A model generated the notes under the pieces. That model saw only the letters and a program-made list of their open reading frames with translations. It ran no database searches and was not told the DNA's origin. The position numbers and the translations under genes were made by a program. Below, in pieces: positions 12,235-24,633 of a stretch of DNA of 64,000 bases (its first letter is position 1; each line of letters starts with the position of its first letter). This DNA is from Pseudisothecium myosuroides (taxonomy: Eukaryota; Streptophyta; Bryopsida; Hypnales; Lembophyllaceae): NCBI GenBank assembly GCA_951799445.1, contig OX637290.1:22810987-22874986 (forward strand), given 5' to 3'.

Positions 12235-13884
12235 ATGGTGACAGTATACGGAAGTCCTGAGAATCAGGCTGAGATTCTTAAAGATCAGGGGAATTCCTAT
12301 TTTAAGAAGGACAAGCTTGGGGCTGCTATCGAAGCGTACACGCAGGTCTTTTCAATTGCCACTTCTCTGATTCTGACTTCTTGGGAGATCTACTTGGTTT
12401 AGTTGTTGATAGATTTCTTGGGCCGGATTTTGTGAAGTTCCGGGACTTCCATTGGAGCGACATAGCCAGCAATTGCAGAACCTTGCTTGGAAAGGATTTC
12501 TCTGTGCTTCGACATGGATGTTGTCCGGTGTTCGAGGAGCTTCGAGGACATAGAAAAATCATTTGTTTGGAATGTCATCTGACTAATTCACGGCAATGAT
12601 GTCTCTAGATATCTCTTCAAATGACGCCCTTTATTGTGCTCACATACTAATTTTGCGCAAATGATTTTTCTATGTTCATGGCAGGCTATAACATTATGCC
12701 CAAAGGTTCCCGTGTATTGGACGAATCGTGCTCTTTGTCACAAAAAAAGGAAGTAAGTCGCATTTTACTCTTTCTTTCCCCTTTCACTTTGCAAATGACT
12801 TGATACAGTACATATTATTGCTTATATTGATGATCTACAGCATCTTTCTTCAGTAGTGCTTTAATTTGTTTGATCTTTATTATAAAATAGTTGTTTCATG
12901 GATGTGGAGATGTCTCTGAGGTATATGTTAACTTGATGATCGTATTGTTCATGATGACTAAGTACAGGGTGCATTTGAATTTTGCAGTGAATGGCATCAA
13001 GTTGAAAATGATTGTTTGAAGGCGTTGGAACTTGACAATAGCTTAACTAAAGTACGTGCAAGCATTGTGTTCCTTTCTTGGTATGATTTACATTACAAAC
13101 GTAGTAACATAAGTATTGAGACACTGGCACGAAATCAGTGCGGTGGTAGTTTTGTGCCGTCTTGCGAGCAGTTTTTGATCTTGTATGTTCTTCAGCATAC
13201 TCCTGAAATAGTGTCAACAATTTCGATATTGATTGATATGAAACCCTGAATGTGGTGGTCCTCGAATTTTGACCTTGATTTAGCTTTGCTGGTCTTGCAT
13301 AATTAGGACCAACAGCGAGCCTCGTATCAACTTGAAAAGATCTTTTGGTTATTGCTGATTTTCTCATTTGCCTGATCAAACTGGAGTGTGTTCACCCTGC
13401 AGGCACATTACATGCTGGGATTGGCTTTGTCGGCACGGGAACAGCTTCATGATGCCACGAAGCATCTTCAGAAGGTACCTTAGGAAATGTGTTATATATT
13501 CATTTTACAGGTGTTTAAAGCAATAACGTGTAGTTTATGTCAACACTAGTATCATCTCTGGTAAATCGACTTGGAATGAATGTGGAAGATTATTCGTTTG
13601 CAGTTTGGCTTTTAAAAATAATATTCTTGTGGAATTACAGGCTTTTGACTTGGAAAGGGGATCCCACCAAGGTAGTTACATGGTAGAAGAAATATGGCAA
13701 GAACTTGCAAAATCTCTGTATAGACTGTGGCAGGCTGAAGCCTCCATCAGGGAACGCCAGCAACAGGAATTGAGGTAAGCGTTAGTTTTTGAAGTTGAGT
13801 TGACAGATCAGTTGTCAGTTTGCTGATCTAAGATATTCTGAGCTTTCTCCTAGAACACTGGGGTGTAATTAGTGAAAGTGATTG

Positions 13885-13915
<31 letters not shown>

Positions 13916-15795
13916 TTTACAGTGCATGCTCATGCAATTCCAATTTCAGTCTTTTATCAGTTGAAGTATATAGGCAAGGACAAGGCTACGTTCTAGGTTT
14001 CTAATAGGCATAGTTGAGATTGATGTAACTGATGAAATATACCATAATATTAGCAGGCTAGGTGTTTTTGAGGGTTTTGTAACGGAAACAGAGGCACTGT
14101 TGTTTTGCTAGCATTTGAATTGCTGTTTTTCGAAGCTCAAGGGGAGTTTTATGACTTATGAGTAATTTTGCAGGAATCATTTTTTTGTTCTACTCAAGGA
14201 AGACTATGACAACAAACTTAGGAAAGTGAAAGTAGGAGCATCGACAGACCGTGTACAACCTAACTACAGAGAAGATCGAGATGGTGTTATTCATTTAAAC
14301 GATGATGAGGTGGTTCGTAGTGCTATCCAAAATGCCTACTTCCCAGCGATGGAATTGCAATCTACTGCTGATGAGCGGCGCAAGGCGGAGGTTTCCGAGC
14401 TCACTAAAGAGTTCCAAACGCGTCTTCGAACGATGGAGGAGGTTTTTGATAAGGCTGGTGCTCAGGACAGGCCTGGTGATGTGGGTATCCCTTACTCATT
14501 TTCAGGGCTACTCTTGGACGCAGTCAGTTATCTTGAGATTTTGATTTCTTCATTGTAAAATTCTTTATTGGACGTATATTTCCGGATTTTCCAATGTCTG
14601 ATATTGAGTTGTGGATTGCAAAGCTAGAACTCACAACTTACTGAATGTTGAACATGCAGGTACCTGATTACTTGTGTTGTCAAATCACCATGGATATTTT
14701 CAGAGACCCTGTTATCACTCCAAGCGGTGTGACATACGAGAGAGAGGTTTTGATGGAGCATCTCCGCAGGGTAAGGGCAATTCTTTCCACAGCACAGTAC
14801 ATGTGTGACGCATTAGAAATAGTGGTGCCTGGTACAGCTAACTTGATTTGGCCTCGCTACTTAAGACGCTCAGGCAGATGATTTGGGAAATTTATTTTAA
14901 GGTAGAGGATACCCTTGCGTCCCCTTTAGCATTTTAACATATGCAGGGGAGGCAACCCATTTCCGATCAAATAAGAAATTACACATATTTGCAGGGTGGG
15001 TTTCTTCGGTCGGGAATTTTCCTATGTGCAGAAATAGAGTTAGGAAGGTTTCCATAATTTTCCAGATTTTTTTTTCTCAAAATATAATTACTATGAATTT
15101 TTCAGCGGAAGATTCTGTTTTTTCCATACCGGTGACATGGGGTTTGCTATTTCCGACCATGGGCTGAAAACAAAATTGACAAGGGGTGGTTACAATATTG
15201 AGAGTCTTGTGGCCAATCATTATGAGCCACAACTGCGTTGGGAACCGTGCCACAATGAATCACTGTTCACGGAAAGAGAACAGTACACATAGCCACAATG
15301 GGGAGATTTGAAAGTCTGTGGAGAAATCTTTGGGTACAAGAGCCAAATCTGTTGAGATCACTATTATGAACTTCTTGTGCAATTTCAAAGTGGGAGGCTG
15401 TAGAACACCGTAGAGAATCTCATTTTGCTTTCAAAGATCAGTTTAGTATTTAGTCATATGATGCTTACATCACTTGCTACTAAGTCCTATCAAGTGTAAA
15501 AGTAGATGGGTTGCTGTTGGTAAAAGGGGTTAGCATAGGAGACGGGATCCGGTTGTATCGGTTTTAGTATTCTCTACCTTATCCTCTACCTCATCTTTGC
15601 TATTCAGATTCGGAGTGTTTTGTTGGTTGCCGTTTCAGTGGGTAGTTAACAAATTGATCGATTTTGACGCAGGTCGGAAAGTTCGACCCGCTCTCACGGG
15701 CAACATTGTATCCAGATCAAGTGGTTCCAAACCTAGCAATGAAAGAAGCCGTGCAGCGTTTCCTCTCTCAGAATGGGTGGGCATACAAGACATAG
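12235..15795 (+). CDS. CHIP: CHIP-type E3 ubiquitin ligase (TPR plus U-box co-chaperone), 8 exons, 329 aa
   Basis: CHIP binds the C-termini of Hsp70/Hsp90 through TPRs and ubiquitinates chaperone clients through its U-box in the cytosol. Exons: 12235-12345, 12685-12752, 12988-13051, 13403-13474, 13641-13774, 14174-14480, 14660-14770, 15673-15795. All introns are GT-AG and the phases join without a stop. Three TPRs span about residues 9-110 ([27 protein letters not shown]). By position K16, N20, N51 and K81 match the carboxylate-clamp residues. A charged linker (about 150-250) leads to the U-box at about 253-329, starting [14 protein letters not shown] and containing [13 protein letters not shown]. 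The start opens the TPR frame with MVTVYG and resembles the plant family start. It is longer than the roughly 280-residue Arabidopsis protein, mainly in the linker. No damage is visible, so it is probably functional. Confidence 0.93.
12548..12681 (+). repeat. Inverted repeat inside CHIP intron 1
   Basis: GACATAGAAAAATCATTTG near 12550 is mirrored by CAAATGATTTTTCTATGTTC near 12659-12679. The right arm sits immediately before the intron 1 acceptor, so a transcript hairpin could mask or present the 3' splice site, or this may be the relic of a small inverted-repeat element. Confidence 0.5.
13888..13914. repeat. CA microsatellite in CHIP intron 5
   Basis: Uninterrupted CA dinucleotide run. Confidence 0.95.
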
Positions 15796-17424
15796 GGGTG
15801 TTCAGGCGCAGGAATGCAATACCTTGAAAGGAACGGAATATAGCTTCAGGAGCCAGAAGAGGAGATTTTGTGACGGATGAGAACATGATTGTGGGAAGGG
15901 GCACTTAATTTAAGAGATTTATTGAAGTGAATAATGATATCGCATTATTTCATGACATGTATAGTACTCCGTAAGAAGTTTTAGGTTTGGCGTTGTTTCA
16001 GCATATTCACGGAGGTTTACGTTAGAGGTTAAGAAGGGTTTAGGGTTTAAAAGGTGGTCAGGGTGTACGATATACTGCAGGTTTCTCCTCTGCTTTTTGT
16101 TACTGGAATTCAATTTTAATAGATGGTAGTGTGTCAGCATGAACGCTGTGGTCATCCAAAGCGTGTATACCTGTAATGTGCTTCCGAAAATGTCGGATTG
16201 TCGAGCATGGTTGCTTTTAGTTCTCATGCCGTCTTTGACCATCTGTCTTCAATTTATTTTCTGTTTCGCGCTGTATCTGTTGACTGTGTGTCGCCAGTCA
16301 AGATTCTGTTCCTTATTAGCTCCGCTCTTTTATGTATTCTTCGCCTCTAGAGATGTTTTGATGTTTCCTTCTGCTTTCTATTTCCTTAGCGTTTAGTTTC
16401 TAACTGTAGCAAGGGTATTTTAGAGCCGCAAGAAAAGAGATACAGTAACACTTGTCCTTCTAGAGGGATCTCCGGCCAAGCGAATGCAGATGGATAGGCT
16501 GTACCGTAGCAGATGGAAACCCCTGATATGGACCCGATCCTGTCTTTTATATTGACAACATCTTACCAACAGCAACCCATGCACAAGTATTCAGCAGGTT
16601 TGGAAGTTCCCTATGGTACTATCATAGAGGTTATTTTGTCATTGTCATGTCGAAAATTCAACAAATGAAGAACCCGGCGTTGTCAAGTTTATAGAATTTA
16701 AAAGAATCAAAGTTTGAAGAAGCCCAGGAGATGGATGAAGTAAATTTTAGTTTGGGTTGAAATTGTTGCCATATTACTGTTCAAATGACACTCCAGTCCC
16801 ATTGTTGAACATGTAATGCTATGTCTGTTAACTCATCTATGAATACAAGTGGTTTGATTTATTAGCAAACTCTTGCCTGATTCTTTATGGCCAATAATCT
16901 TGATGTTGATGCACAGGAAATTCATTTTAAGTGATAAATATTTCTACCACAGCAGGCATAACGGCTCTTGTATCCCAAAGTGCTCTTTCCACATCTCTAT
17001 AAATCTTCTACATATGTTAGCATCACAATCCTATACATGTTAAAATACTTCCAAATGATGCAAATACTCTTCTTCTTGTTAAGGCCTCAGGAGACTGGCA
17101 TCGTTAGTGATTAAGTTTTACTAATACATAGAGATTTGGAGGTGAAATGTCTGAATCAGCATGTTCAAATTTAGTGCGTAGTTTGAATATATTAACCTTA
17201 GATTTCAAATGGAGTTTGATTTCGTTGTTCCGAGGGAGCATCGATTTTCAGTTTCAGTTTCAGTTGCACATGATTCTCGTTTTGTGGTCAACATTATTTT
17301 CTTAGGCCAATTTAAAATGTTTGCCTACGTTATCGTCCAAGCACAACTTAATTCCTTCGACATTTCACATTGCTTTTGGTGTTACCCTTCGAGCCAGTGT
17401 GGCACTCAAGAAGAAACTGAGTAC
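15796..17424. other. 3' flank of CHIP, no further gene
   Basis: Presumed 3' UTR followed by AT-rich spacer. No clear polyadenylation signal could be singled out. Open frames here (for example 16139-16396) are rich in hydrophobic and Cys residues but match nothing I recognise. Confidence 0.4.
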
Positions 17425-18646
17425 CTTGAACTTTTTGTTTTCAGTGAAGTGTGCCTTGTCCTGTTCTCGGAGCATTTCCATGGCTGCTTGAGTGTCAATC
17501 AGCTCAGCCTGCTTTTGGCTAATCAACTCCGATGAACTGCAACAAATTTAGTTTACAATTCAGGCACTTCTAAAACAGTTATATATACAACATTTCAGTA
17601 TAGGACTATTTGAATGGGACACTACAATATGTCTGACAAACGAAGACCAGGAGCTCAAGGGTTTTACCTTTCTCAATGAAAGCATTAAGCTGAGAAATGA
17701 AGCGTTTCACTTCAGTCTTCACGGATTGTTTCTCCAAAGGAGTCTGCACAAAGACCAAAAATTGAAGTTACATGCTTCGTCAAATCCTTCGTCAACATTT
17801 TGGACAATGGTAACGCTTGACCATGGAAAATGCAATGGATAAGATTGAAGATACTACCAGTGCATCCCTTTGAGCATTTTACTGTATATTAGAGGGTGAT
17901 TTTTCGCAGATAAGTATAGAGGTGTGGAGAGATCACATGGGTAAAAGAGACAAACTCTCCTAAGATTTATTTATAATCCTCAAGAATGAATTTCTTATGC
18001 AATTTCAAATTGGGAAGTACTACTGTAGAAGACTAAGGTGGGAGTATTAACGTCACTTCGGCACTTTTTACTGCGGGAACTCTTAAACGTAAATCTATGC
18101 TAGCCCTAGTTTTAGAGCTTTGTGGAGTGGAATGTCACAATTATATCGCTTTGCATTGCGGCATCAGCTCTAATTCAGTGGGTCATGGACATTTTGTTAA
18201 GTCACCACTCTTGGTAATTGAAGTCCAACCAAGTGCATGAATTGAACAGTTGCTGTTGGAAACAGGGTCATTATTGGTTACAGTCTTGGCTTTTGAGAAA
18301 GGTGTTACCTCATTCCAAAGTTGGTCTGTTGCTTGCCTCTCAGCAGCAAGTTCGGCCGCCCATGCCCCTTGTTGCTGTTGAAAAAACCCATTTGTGTGCG
18401 TTCAATGGAAAAAGAACAACGAATGAACATTTTAACAGCCTAATATTTACTCGAAGCACTCCAAGAATAAAAAAAATTTGAAGACAGTAGGAGAAGCCGG
18501 AACACCTGGAGAAGAGCTGCAGCAGTGTCCATGGAAAGGTTGGTTTCCAACATATCCAGCAGCTGCAAATACTCACCAAACAAATTACCACCCATGCCTT
18601 TGTATGCAATTGGTAAATTATTTGCAGAAGTTGAGTGATTTCGGGA
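17425..18646 (-). pseudogene. Unrecognised multi-exon coding remnant, helical/coiled-coil
   Basis: Four exon-like segments lie in order on the minus strand: 18646-18506 (47 codons, contains LFGEYLQLLDMLETNLS), 18374-18309 (22 codons, contains AWAAELAAERQATDQ), 17743-17668 (contains EKQSVKTEVKRFISQLNAF) and 17536-17425 (contains ISQKQAELIDTQAAMEML). Each has AG before and GT after it. The first three join in phase 0. The last join puts a stop in frame, so the gene is probably broken. The residues are Leu-, Glu- and Ala-rich and look helical. It lies downstream of the kinesin-12 exons on the same strand and could be the tail of that kinesin (inference). I do not recognise the family with certainty. 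Confidence 0.5.
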
Positions 18647-20151
18647 CTGGTTGCAGTGATTAAACTGTACTTTGTTTTGCAAGTTTGACGTACATGTCCC
18701 AGGTACACAACTCCCATATTATATGGCCCTGATTATAATCACTTATAATGCATTTTAGTTCAATTTCAAGGGATACAATTTGTTTTAATGTAGAAAATTC
18801 TTGTAGCCCTTTTAACAAGGAATCCAAAAACATAATTATATATATGAAATGATATTTTTTGAGGGCCAATAATAGCATTAAAAAACTAATTATATGAGTT
18901 TTTTTAATACATGTATCATGGGACAAGCTACCCAATTTTTCAGGCTTTTTAATAAAAATTTAATTTTAATTGGAGGGAACTTTTTGTAAAGAATTTTTAA
19001 AACTATACATAGGTGTTTCAATTCTTCATATACATTGTGAGTTTTTTTTTCATATGTGTGCAATTCAACATTTTCTACATTTAATTCTCTTTTAATTTGG
19101 TCTTCACCCAACTTTTTGGTCTTTTTAATTTGATATAATTTTTATAAAAGCTGTCCTCTCAGTCGTTTTAATGCCGATGACCCCTGTGTATAATACATGA
19201 GTTGCGTACCCGGGGTACATGTCTTGCACCATGGTTTCCCTCTCTTCAAATCCATCATATTCCTGACACCTGCCAAACGAGGAGTAACTCCTTGTTGTCA
19301 CACAATCAATGAGAGAAGATAAGATCTTGCTTCTAAAACTCTAACTCAAAGAAGGGTGATCAAATAAAGTAAACAACAGAATGTGCCTCAGTACCGAAGA
19401 AGTCACCCTTGCAGATCAACGTTCTCCGCATCCAGCTTCACTTGATCAAGATTACTACACATCAGCTCTAATTCCAGATGAAAGATCACCTGAACTCTCT
19501 TCTGCATCTCAAGACTCATTTTCGGTTTTGAATTTTCGGTTCCTGTGATTGTACTGCACTATCGACTTGTGGAAGTATGTTTCGCTCTGCCGGTGCTTCA
19601 CCTGTTACAAAGAGACGGGCAAAGAGCTCAAAGTCAGGGTTTGTTATCAGTCACTAATACAGAGAATGCTAAATCCGCTGGGGACCTGATCCCGAATCCT
19701 AAACTAGTCCTTAAATTTACCAACAGAAAATCGTCTACTCATACACCAGCTGGTTGGGCTTCAATTATCTATGGGCCTCTCATCTTTGAATAGAAATGGG
19801 GATGTCTACTGTCCAAGTGTACTACAGCCTTCCACTTTGAAATTGCATGAGAAAATAATATGAATTCATATTTCGTGATAAAAAATACGATTTCAACTCA
19901 TTTATCACTTGTACCCGTAGTGAACTCTCCATAGCTCTATACTGAACTCCCAAAATCAAACTCCTGCATGTGCTGAAATTCTTAGAGTGAGGGAACTAGT
20001 GTCCTCTACCTTAATTGCTTGGCACTTTGACGAGACAACGTCAATGCCACTCCCACGGCATCCATGTCCATACCCTATTTAGCAGGTAATACAAAATAGA
20101 AACGAAAAGAAGAAACCCAACCACTTCAGTGTTTGTCTTCTAGCAAAAGCT

Positions 20152-21190
20152 TCAGTAGTTACTGACGAAGAGTGGCAGATGCTCAATTTCAGCAGCTGAG
20201 GATTTCACCAGAAACTGTTCTCTTTGCAGAACGCCTACCAACAGGGCTTCCATCTGGCTCCCCCAATGATAGACGAAGTCAAATTCATATCCCCCAAAAG
20301 CACGTGTCCAGTAAAAGAACTTGAATTTGGGTTCATTCAAGAGGATTAAAAAAAATCAACTGTGAAGATAATTACCTTGAGAATTTTAAGCTGTCGGAGT
20401 CGGTGCAGGTTTACCAATACTCTGCCTCCGAACATCCGCTAATTCATCCTGGTTCAAGGTGAAAATAATAAAAAAAATGAGCTGAAAGAAAGCACTCCAT
20501 TAGGCTCGTTGGGGGTAATACCATTTGGAAGGACTGATATTAGCGATCATAATTGTAGTTTTCGAGTAGCTTTCAAGGGAATCCTGGAGAGCGCCACCCA
20601 CTTAGGTTAGTTTTCAAAAATGGTTGAAGACAATTAGGGTAATGTAGAGAATGCCGAGACTGTTAGGGCCCTGACCGTGACCCCTATTACCAACAGCAAC
20701 TCATTTATTCATACTCTATGTTGGCCTTCAATTAGCAAGTGGTGTAAGCATGACTCGGCTAATGTTCATGACCCCTGATCTGTGAATGGAAATGGGGTTG
20801 TGCAATTCCCTGCATAGTGGTTTGCAACCTTCCTTTCTGAGTGATTTTGCATAAGAAATTTACACATAGTGATAAGAATTTGATCACAATTTGATCACAA
20901 GGGAGTTTGTCTCAAGCTTGTGCCCGAAGTGATCTCCACAGCTCTACAATGATCTCTCAAAAATCGCACGAGTTCCTACATATTTTTAAAGTGCTACAAG
21001 TAACGCAAATTATATCCTCAGTTGAATTCAAGGAGTATCGAAGTTCTGGTACTCTCAATTGAAGTTGGATACGCAAAGCAAATGGTTTTTGAAGGAAATG
21101 ACCTGAAGGAGGAACGTGAGCTTGGAATCTCGACAAGGGACATGCCGGCGTTTCCCATTTGCGATGTCTACCAAGACCATTATGACCAGC
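20152..21190 (-). pseudogene. Kinesin-12-like pseudogene fragment (motor-domain end and neck)
   Basis: Exon 21190-21103 encodes a peptide containing LVDIANGKRRHVP and RDSKLTFLLQ, the kinesin motor segment around the conserved L12 region. Exon 20583-20522 encodes DSLESYSKTTIMIANISPS, the next conserved motor block. Both have proper AG and GT borders. Around 20455-20375 the reading frame shifts between ADVRRQSIG and an RLRQLKILK-type helix. 20340-20152 contains EALLVGVLQREQ and AAEIEHL, resembling the coiled-coil after the neck in plant kinesin-12 (POK-type). The P-loop and switch regions are missing, because only about 1 kb separates this from the XTH gene. It cannot be a working motor. The upstream exon is duplicated at 26779-26874. 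Confidence 0.7.
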
Positions 21191-22347
21191 CTGCGAAATG
21201 TGCGAAAATATTAATTGCACGTGTATTATATTTGTGAGATTGTGGAGCCTTAAACCACTCGGAATCAACACGTTAATTGACGAAGAGGTGTGGGAGCTTC
21301 GATCATGTGCGTAGTGCTACGTTTGGGATCACCAACCCAAATTCCCAGGTAATGAAGCTATCGGTGCTTTCTTGTTCAATTCCTTGCGTCCGCATGAATG
21401 GAGGCTCACAGAACTGCTAAATAGTGAAAGCTTTGCATTGAGAGAAAGTAATCGAGTAGCTATGACATTTTGATCAGAGGAGAAATCAAATGATACATTA
21501 TGCACAATTATTGGAGTCTCAGACTCTCAAACCTAGCAAAGAATGCAAACTGTAGAATCATCAATCGAAAACTAATACAGTATTTAAGGATGAAGCAACA
21601 CAAGACTCCAAACTTCCACCTTGATTAGTTCCAACGGACTGAAGTTTGAAGCAGTTGATTCGATATGTACACACGCAGAAGACAGAAGCTATCAACATGC
21701 AACAAGATAAACAGTGTCAATTGACACTGCGGCAATGCTTATTACTCAACTTTCAATGGTCCTCAGAATCACATCGATTTCTGAGCTAACTTTTCTTATC
21801 TCATCTAATTAATCCCGTCATGTACTCCGCTCATCCATAGCCTCATCCTCCACGTCGAATCGCAACATACATGCACAGTTGGAGATCGCCCTAGCCTCCA
21901 GCGAACCAATGAATCAATCTACATTTACAAAGCTCTAAAAGAATTTGAAGAGCCACGAAAATCAGGTTCCTTCGAAACCCGTCGATCGACATGATCGCTC
22001 TTCCCAGTCGAATCCTCTTGCATCCAAGTAAAAAATAAAATAATAAATACTGATAGAGAAAGGGCTACGTAACACTCTTGACCGGCAGGGGAGCCTTCAC
22101 TTCCCATGATTCAAGGCCCGTTTCGATCACTGCAGAAAATCTTGAATGCAAGCTTGGCCACTGTACCACGACCTTTACTTGTTCCAAGGACCCCCCAAGC
22201 CTTGTTACTCGAGAATGTTATATATGAATTTCTTGTATGAAACAAGGGACCCCAAGCCTTGTTACTCAAGAGTGTTATGTATGGATTTCTTGTATAAAAA
22301 AATTCAGTGAGATCTATCGATATCGATCGATCCACTCCAATAATTGA

Positions 22348-24513
22348 TTACGTGTATTCGTTGTTTGCGCACTCGGGCGGGATCTTCGACACGCCCCCGA
22401 AGCGATTATAATCGTAGCAGTAGTTGTAGATGATGTAAGTCTGCTCGTGCGCCTTCAACTGCGCGATCTGCGTGTCCGAGAGCACGGATTGCTTGTTCCA
22501 CCAGTTTCCGGAATTGCAGGCGGCGAGGGCGGTATTGGAGGGCGACATGGGGCAATCGGGCGAAGGGTCGGAAAACTTATTGGTGGGGCACACGACGCAG
22601 CCGTCCACGCCGGCAAAGCCCTCGCATTGCAGCACGAAGGGCTGGTGGGAGATGTCGAGCTTCTTGGACCCACCCTGGGTCGCCCAGGAGCTGCCGTTCC
22701 ATAAGCTGGCTTCCACTGCCATGGGACGCCAGGTCGGGTAGGGGACCCCGCCTTTGTTGTAGTGCACACGGATCACGGAGTCGTCGACGTACCATCTGCA
22801 GCAACGGAAAGGCACAGCACAACCGCGTTAGTCTAAACCCTAAAACCCCTAAAACCTAAAACCTAGTGAACCATTGATCTCAGTGATTGTTTCTCTGAAA
22901 TCAGCCATAGTAACGAAGGCAACGTGAATTTCGAAACATTCTCGTGCATGTGCACAAGGGAGCTTTTAGAGTTTACCATTGTGGTAAGGATTTAAGTGAG
23001 ATGGTACACTCCGTTTCATTTCCTCCATATGCATGATAAACTCTTAAAACTCACTTTTGATGAAGCTCCAAAAGCAAGGACTGTTTTGTTCCACAATTTC
23101 TATTTCAAAGATATATACTATAAGCACACATACATGCTTAGAATATGTTAACACATAACAGTGATTGTAAATACTAGTCATTGAAAACAGATCGATCGAA
23201 TGTTTCCTTTCTAAGCGCACAATTGCAGACAAACTGGAGGGTTCCATGGAAATGTGGAATCAAAAGAGACGAGAGAGATGAGGTGAGCGGGAGTACATGA
23301 TGAGGTTTTGGTTCCAGAGAAGCGAGTACTTGTGGAAGTCAGCGGAGGGATCGAAGGGTAAGTAATGGCGCTGCTCCCTGTTCGCCTTGCCATTCAAGTA
23401 AATGTTGGTCTGCAGCGTGATCGGATTCCCGGACGTGTTCCCCAGAAACTCAAAATCGATCTCATCGTGCGTGTCCAGATCCTTGCCGTCGGCATTCTTG
23501 GTGTGATTCTCTGGCGACGTAAACTGCATGGCATGGAATGCACAAAGCACAGTCACTTCCCTAAATAATACGAAGGGACCATAGCACAGTTTAACTAAAA
23601 ATATCAAATTCTCCGAAATTTTAATTAGTCACTGACAACTCTATCTAAGTATTTGCAAAATGACATTATACACATGCCATGAAAATACATGCGCTAATGA
23701 ACTTACATAGTAGGTCATAATGATTCCTGCTGAATCATTCGGAATCAACTTCATGTAAATGCTGAAGTATCCAAAGATGAAGCGATTCTGAGTCAAAAAA
23801 TTGCCAACTGCAACACATTTGCAGTCCCACAATATATATCAGACACATGGATTTAAAATGTGCAGCATGTACTTCAGATGGATTCAAATTTTTACATCAC
23901 CAGAATCTGGAAAGAACATAATTGCACGAGTTGGTGATAGAATTGGAAAAAGAATGTCCTCCTAGCTTAATTTACGAGCAACTCAAAACTGCTTAAAAAA
24001 ACATATAATGTTTACAAACTTACAGATTTCATTTGGACTTGTAATCTTCATGTCGACGTGGAACTGATCGTCAGTTAGGACAAGACCACCAGCGGGGTCT
24101 TTGGGGGTCCAGTTGTTCATGTAATATTTGTCCCACCGTGAAACGTTCCGACTAATAGGAGGAGGTGGCGGGCTTGGGGGAGGGGGACTTGGTAGTGGTG
24201 GAGGAGGGGGACTTGATAGAGGTGGTGGAGGCGGTCTTGATAGTGGTGGGGGAGGGGGACTTGACGCTGGAGGGTGAGGCGGACTTGACGATGCAGGAGG
24301 AGGGGGACTTGATGATGCAGGGGGCGGCGGACTTCTAGCATTTGTCGATCTGAAAGGCAGTGGGGGTCTCGGCTTAAGTCTCCCTCCATCCACCACCCCC
24401 AAAAACGCATCAGCTGGCTGAAACTCGTAGTCCAGCAGAGTTTCGATGACAGCCGGTAATGCCAGGGAAGTCACTACCAGGAAAAACAGGATCTTCATCC
24501 CGACCTCTACCAT
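22348..24513 (-). CDS. XTH: Extensin-like/XTH chimeric enzyme, short-repeat paralogue, 4 exons, 421 aa
   Basis: XTHs (GH16) cut and rejoin xyloglucan in the wall. Minus-strand exons: 24513-24024, 23807-23707, 23523-23297, 22795-22348. Splice sites are GT-AG and phases agree. Residues 1-25 form a signal peptide with the core [16 protein letters not shown]. Residues about 61-119 are an extensin-like stretch of S(P)3-5 blocks. The XTH domain starts near residue 120. The catalytic motif [11 protein letters not shown] gives E218, D220 and E222, followed by the usual N-glycosylation site NTS at 226. Then come [24 protein letters not shown] and SSWATQGG, and a C-terminal XET_C-like region with paired Cys. 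A tandem paralogue is at 29448-32177. TATATA at 24628-24633 lies about 115 bp upstream of the ATG. The domain is full length and undamaged. The fusion to a Pro-rich domain is unusual for the family. Confidence 0.9.
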
Positions 24514-24627
24514 CTGGACTCTCTATTCGATCACTCCAGTCTCAGCTCCAACCTGCAATTCCATTACAGCGACTCCGTCAGAAGCATTGTGGGGCGAAAA
24601 CATCAGCTGCAAACGGCACAACAGCAA

Positions 24628-24633
24628 TATATA
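24628..24633 (-). promoter_or_regulatory. TATA box of XTH copy 1
   Basis: TATATA on the minus strand in the context GGTTATATATTGCTG, 115 bp upstream of the ATG. It is conserved at the equivalent place in the second copy. Confidence 0.6.

Noticed and set aside
13888..13914. CA run considered as a regulatory element
   Set aside because: Simple microsatellite inside an intron. No further evidence for function.
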